DNA from: Vreelandella zhaodongensis
Lineage (GTDB): Bacteria; Pseudomonadota; Gammaproteobacteria; Pseudomonadales; Halomonadaceae
NCBI RefSeq assembly: GCF_013415115.1
Contig: NZ_JACCDD010000004.1
Span: 186,001-250,000 of the forward strand
DNA length: 64,000 nucleotides
Reading direction: 5' to 3'
Positions 61,191-64,000 of the stretch are shown in pieces. Within the stretch, counting starts at the first letter, position 1. Every line of letters begins with the position of its first letter. Under the pieces are notes generated by a model, which was given only the letters and a program-made list of their open reading frames with translations, did not search any database and was not told the DNA's origin. Both the position numbers and the translations under genes were made by a program.

Positions 61191-62363
61191 ATGCAGTGGG
61201 ATCACGAGATTATCATTGTCGGTGGTGGCATGGTGGGTGCCGCGCTGGCGGCCCGGTTAGGGCACACCGGCATGTCGGTTGGGCTGGTAGAACGTGGCAG
61301 CGCCCCCACCCCGCCCAGCGGCGATTATGACCTGCGTATCTCCTCACTTAATGCCCGTTCGCTGGCATTTGTAAAAGTGAGCGGCACCATGCTTCCCGAA
61401 GAGCGCTGCTGCCCGTTTCGCCATATTGATGTCGCCAACCAGGATGGCTCCGGCCATTCACTGTTTTCTGCCCAGGACAGCGGCATGGACGACTTCGGTA
61501 TTTTTATCGAAAACCGCACCCTGCAATATGCGTTGTGGCAGCGCTTGGAGAACCTCCCCAGCGTGACCTGCTACACCCAGTGCGCACCGCTCAGCACCAT
61601 GGCGGCCAGCACCGGCCGCATGCTGGAGCTAAATAACGGCAAAACCTTAAGCGCCCGCTTGATTGTTGGCGCGGATGGCGCGCATTCGACGCTAAGGGAA
61701 CTTGCTGGCATTGGCGTTAGTCGCTACGACTACCATCAGCGGGCGATGATTATTAACGTGGAAACCGAGCTACCCCAGCAGGATATCAGCTGGCAGTGTT
61801 TCACCCCCACCGGCCCGATTGCCATGCTTCCCTTACCCGGCCATCGTGCATCGCTGGTGTGGTATGACAGTGACGAAGCCACCAAAGCCCGTGAGCAGCT
61901 ATCCAATGACGCCTTAAAAACAGCCATTGAAGCGGCCTTCCCCAAGCGGCTTGGCAAGCTAACCCGTGTGGTCGCAAAGGCGAGCTTTCCAATTAGACGC
62001 CAGCACGCCAAGCGCTATATTGGCAAGCGCTTAGCACTGATTGGCGATGCCGCCCACGTGGTGCATCCGCTGGCAGGGCAAGGGCTGAATATTGGCCTGC
62101 ATGATGCCGACACCCTGGCAGAGCTGATCGTCAAAGGCCGCGACCCCGGTGACGCCATCAGCCTGCACCGTTTCGAATGCCAGCGCCGCCTGGCCAACCA
62201 AGCGATGATTGCTGCCACCGACAGCTTCCACCACCTGTTTACCGGCGCCAAGCCCTTGCGCAAGTTGGGCGACCTGAGCCTGCACCTTGCCGAACGCGTA
62301 CCATTCGCCAAACGCATGATGATGCAACAAGCCAACGGGCTAAACCCATTTAAAATGCGCTAA
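61191..62363 (+). CDS. UbiH/UbiF/VisC family FAD-dependent hydroxylase
   Basis: Class A flavoprotein monooxygenases of this family hydroxylate the ubiquinone ring. From the ATG at 61191 (AAGGAG ribosome site) it has 390 residues: IIIVGGGMVGAALAARLG (FAD), VGADGAHSTLRELAGI (DG motif) and LALIGDAAHVVHPLAGQGLNIGLHDADTL (second FAD motif). It is soluble or peripheral to the membrane. Which ubiquinone carbon it hydroxylates, or whether it acts elsewhere, is not resolved; it is not next to other ubi genes. Upstream in-frame residues are excluded because of the better ribosome site. Confidence 0.9.
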   Translation: MQWDHEIIIVGGGMVGAALAARLGHTGMSVGLVERGSAPTPPSGDYDLRISSLNARSLAFVKVSGTMLPEERCCPFRHIDVANQDGSGHSLFSAQDSGMDDFGIFIENRTLQYALWQRLENLPSVTCYTQCAPLSTMAASTGRMLELNNGKTLSARLIVGADGAHSTLRELAGIGVSRYDYHQRAMIINVETELPQQDISWQCFTPTGPIAMLPLPGHRASLVWYDSDEATKAREQLSNDALKTAIEAAFPKRLGKLTRVVAKASFPIRRQHAKRYIGKRLALIGDAAHVVHPLAGQGLNIGLHDADTLAELIVKGRDPGDAISLHRFECQRRLANQAMIAATDSFHHLFTGAKPLRKLGDLSLHLAERVPFAKRMMMQQANGLNPFKMR

Positions 62364-62440
62364 AGCCGACTACGCTAAGAGGGTGGCAACGCAGCCGTTG
62401 CCAACAATAATCATAATAATCCCTCATTTAAGGAAGGCGT

Positions 62441-63637
62441 ATGCTCCTCAAGCAACGACACTCTTTATTGACCGTGGTGACGTTCACCAGCCTCGGGTTA
62501 CTTGCAGCATCACCGCTACTGGCCTGGGATGGCATCGTCGAAAAACAAACCTTCGAGATGCAAGACTTCACTACCCAAAGCGGCGAAACAATTCCCGAAC
62601 TTGCGGTGGGTTGGGAAGCCTACGGTGAATTAAACGACGCCCGTGACAATGCCATCTTAATCACCCATTTCTTCTCTGGCACCAGTAACGCAGCAGGTCG
62701 TTATGACCCAGATGGCGAGCCAACCGGCTACTGGGATGCCATCATTGGCCCCGGCAAACCACTGGATACCGACGAGTACTACATTATTGCGTCCGATACG
62801 CTGGTGAACCTCAACGCCCACGACCCTAATGTCACCACCACTGGTCCCGCCTCTATTAACCCAGACACCGGCGAACCGTGGGGAATGGACTTTCCTGTGG
62901 TAACGATCCGTGACTTTGTGGAGGTACAGCGGGCATTGTTAGAGAGCCAGGGCATTGAATCGCTACACGCGGTCATGGGCGCCTCCATGGGGGCGCTTCA
63001 AGCGTTTGAATGGGCTAGCGCGTACCCTGACAAAGTGGACAGGCTGATTCCCGTTATCGGCGGCGGCGTTGCCGACCCCTGGTTACTGGCAACGCTTAGC
63101 GCCTGGGCAGCGCCCATTCGCTTAGACGCCAACTGGAATGAAGGCAACTATTACGATGGCGAGCCACCCACCGATGGCCTAAAAGAAGCGCTCAAGCTCG
63201 TCACCCTCAATGCCAATCACTGGCAGTGGGCCAACGAAACTTTCAACCGCGACTGGGCCGATGCCGAGCGCGACCCCGCTCAGGATATCAACGCCCGCTA
63301 CGCCATTGAGCAAACGCTGGATGACGTCGCCGCCGCCCGCGCCGAGCTTTCCGATGCCAACCACCTGCTCTACCTGGTTCGCGCCAACCAACTCTTTATG
63401 GCGGGCCACGGTGACTCGTTAGAAGAAGGGCTGGCCGCCATCGACGCCCCCACGCTGATGCTCTACAGCGAAAACGACCTCGTCTTCGCCCCCGAAGGCG
63501 TGCGCCGCACTGCCGAGCTGATAGAAGCCGACGGCACCGAAGTAACGCTTGAAACCCTAGAAGGCAACCGCGGCCATTTAGATGGCGTTGTCGCTATCGA
63601 CCAAGCCAGCGAAACGCTGCGAGCGTTTTTGAAATAG
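62441..63637 (+). CDS. Exported MetX-like alpha/beta hydrolase
   Basis: The 398-residue protein resembles homoserine O-acetyltransferase: YGELNDARDNAILITHFFSGTSNAAG, DEYYIIASDTLVNL, VVTIRDFVEVQRALLESQGI, nucleophile elbow VMGASMGALQAFEWA (Ser), acid in LMLYSENDLVFAPEGV, and His in NRGHLDGV. Unusually it has an N-terminal signal peptide (about residues 1-28, LLTVVTFTSLGLLAASPLLA), implying periplasmic location where acetyl-CoA is absent. The second MetX text LGGCQGS is replaced by GPASINPDTGEPWG. It is probably an esterase or acyl hydrolase, not a methionine enzyme. The AAGGA site supports the ATG at 62441. Confidence 0.82.
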   Translation: MLLKQRHSLLTVVTFTSLGLLAASPLLAWDGIVEKQTFEMQDFTTQSGETIPELAVGWEAYGELNDARDNAILITHFFSGTSNAAGRYDPDGEPTGYWDAIIGPGKPLDTDEYYIIASDTLVNLNAHDPNVTTTGPASINPDTGEPWGMDFPVVTIRDFVEVQRALLESQGIESLHAVMGASMGALQAFEWASAYPDKVDRLIPVIGGGVADPWLLATLSAWAAPIRLDANWNEGNYYDGEPPTDGLKEALKLVTLNANHWQWANETFNRDWADAERDPAQDINARYAIEQTLDDVAAARAELSDANHLLYLVRANQLFMAGHGDSLEEGLAAIDAPTLMLYSENDLVFAPEGVRRTAELIEADGTEVTLETLEGNRGHLDGVVAIDQASETLRAFLK

Positions 63638-63646
63638 CTCTTAAGA

Positions 63647-63694
63647 CAGTTCTTGAGACAGTTCTTAAGGCAGTTCTTAAGGCAGTTCTTGAGG
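63647..63694 (+). repeat. Four tandem copies of a 12-bp repeat
   Basis: CAGTTCTTGAGA, CAGTTCTTAAGG (twice) and CAGTTCTTGAGG run head to tail just after the MetX-like stop, with a degenerate fifth copy on each side. No protein is encoded by it; it lies between convergent genes. Confidence 0.95.
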
Positions 63695-63809
63695 CTGCTT
63701 TTGAAATAACGAAGTAAGCGCTGGCTTCTCCGGAAGCCAGTGCTTGAAGACTACGAAGCGTTGCTGATCGCCCAACTTCGGTATCACTACTGATAAACGC
63801 GTGGAAAAA

Positions 63810-64000
63810 CTACTCGCCCACCATCTCAGAAAAGCAACCCGTTTTTTCCAAGCTGTATTCGCCAAAATCCCGCGCCAAGAAAAGCGAGCCTGAATAGGCG
63901 CCCTCAGCTTCTTTGCGGATGTCCTCGATGGACGGCGATGCATGGGCACCTAACTGATAACGAGGGCTGAAGTGAGTCAGCACCAAATTAGGTAGCTTTA
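63810..64000 (-). CDS. rnz: Ribonuclease Z (3' end only)
   Basis: RNase Z is the metallo-beta-lactamase endonuclease that removes tRNA 3' trailers. Only the last 63 codons are in the window: KLPNLVLTHFSPRYQ (the C-terminal motif containing a metal-binding His), followed by the helix IEDIRKEAEGAYSGSLFLARDFGEYSL and the stop at 63810. The LTHFSPRY text is characteristic of this family. The 5' part lies beyond the right edge. It is convergent with the MetX-like gene. Confidence 0.88.
   Translation of the reverse strand, partial: KLPNLVLTHFSPRYQLGAHASPSIEDIRKEAEGAYSGSLFLARDFGEYSLEKTGCFSEMVGE

Noticed and set aside
63677..63949. 90-residue open frame on the minus strand near the right end
   Set aside because: It overlaps the RNase Z 3' end in another frame and its composition (Arg/Trp-rich) is that of a shadow; the rnz frame has a clear family motif.

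Overview
The window reads as a chromosomal core segment of a gammaproteobacterium, most likely a Halomonas-type (Oceanospirillales) halophile. The evidence is a three-subunit Na+-pumping oxaloacetate decarboxylase, a TAXI-TRAP transporter, Pseudomonas-like gene orders (pncC-recA-recX-alaS-lysC-csrA-tRNA; ponA/pilMNOPQ-aroKB-gltBD; pyrG-kdsA-eno; mutS/fdxA/Rsm RNA) and moderately high GC. The genus is inferred from gene content, not from a search. I see no insertion sequence, prophage, CRISPR array or rRNA.

Layout. 1-9406 (minus): the 5' part of smc, preceded by a complete cytochrome c maturation operon ccmABCDEFGHI. 9531-10717 (plus): two LexA-box-like sites, a short LexA/UmuD-like S24 protein whose catalytic serine is replaced by Arg, and a YigZ/IMPACT protein. 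10762-14349 (minus): oadGAB with its terminator. 14456-15457 (plus): dusC. 15603-22787 (minus): pncC-recA-recX-alaS-lysC-csrA followed by tRNA-Ser(GCT) and two identical tRNA-Arg(ACG). 22936-25973 (plus): mutS and fdxA. 26074-26237 (minus): a strong candidate CsrB/RsmZ-family small RNA with ten GGA motifs, its own promoter and terminator, and a perfect GacA box about 180 bp upstream. 26475-36410 (minus): eno, kdsA, pyrG, gltD and gltB, with pyrG-kdsA-eno and gltB-gltD as groups. 36864-43381 (minus): pilMNOPQ-aroK-aroB, divergent from ponA (43572-46100). 46208-53211: a probable glutarate/C5-dicarboxylate island with a TAXI-TRAP transporter (minus), a CsiR-type GntR regulator, glutaryl-CoA dehydrogenase and a class III CoA-transferase (plus). 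53452-55666 (plus): a stand-alone EAL phosphodiesterase and a GabT/DavT aminotransferase. 55715-63637: a YkoF-like protein, an alpha/beta hydrolase, dinB (LexA box), selO, mpg, a sirtuin, a UbiH-like FAD hydroxylase and an exported MetX-like hydrolase. 63810-64000: the 3' end of an RNase Z gene.

How it fits together. Two regulatory circuits stand out. The first is Gac/Rsm: csrA and its probable antagonist RNA lie about 10 kb apart, and the RNA sits beside fdxA as rsmZ does in Pseudomonas. The second is SOS: LexA boxes precede recA, dinB and the catalytically degenerate LexA/UmuD-like gene. Relative to Pseudomonas, the ftsB-ispDF-truD-surE-pcm-nlpD-rpoS block that normally separates eno from fdxA is absent, so the sRNA promoter region directly abuts eno.

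The best candidates for undescribed biology are the SOS-linked dead S24 protein (9650-10072), the rsmZ-like locus (26074-26454), the CsiR-regulated glutarate/TAXI cluster, and the exported MetX-like hydrolase.
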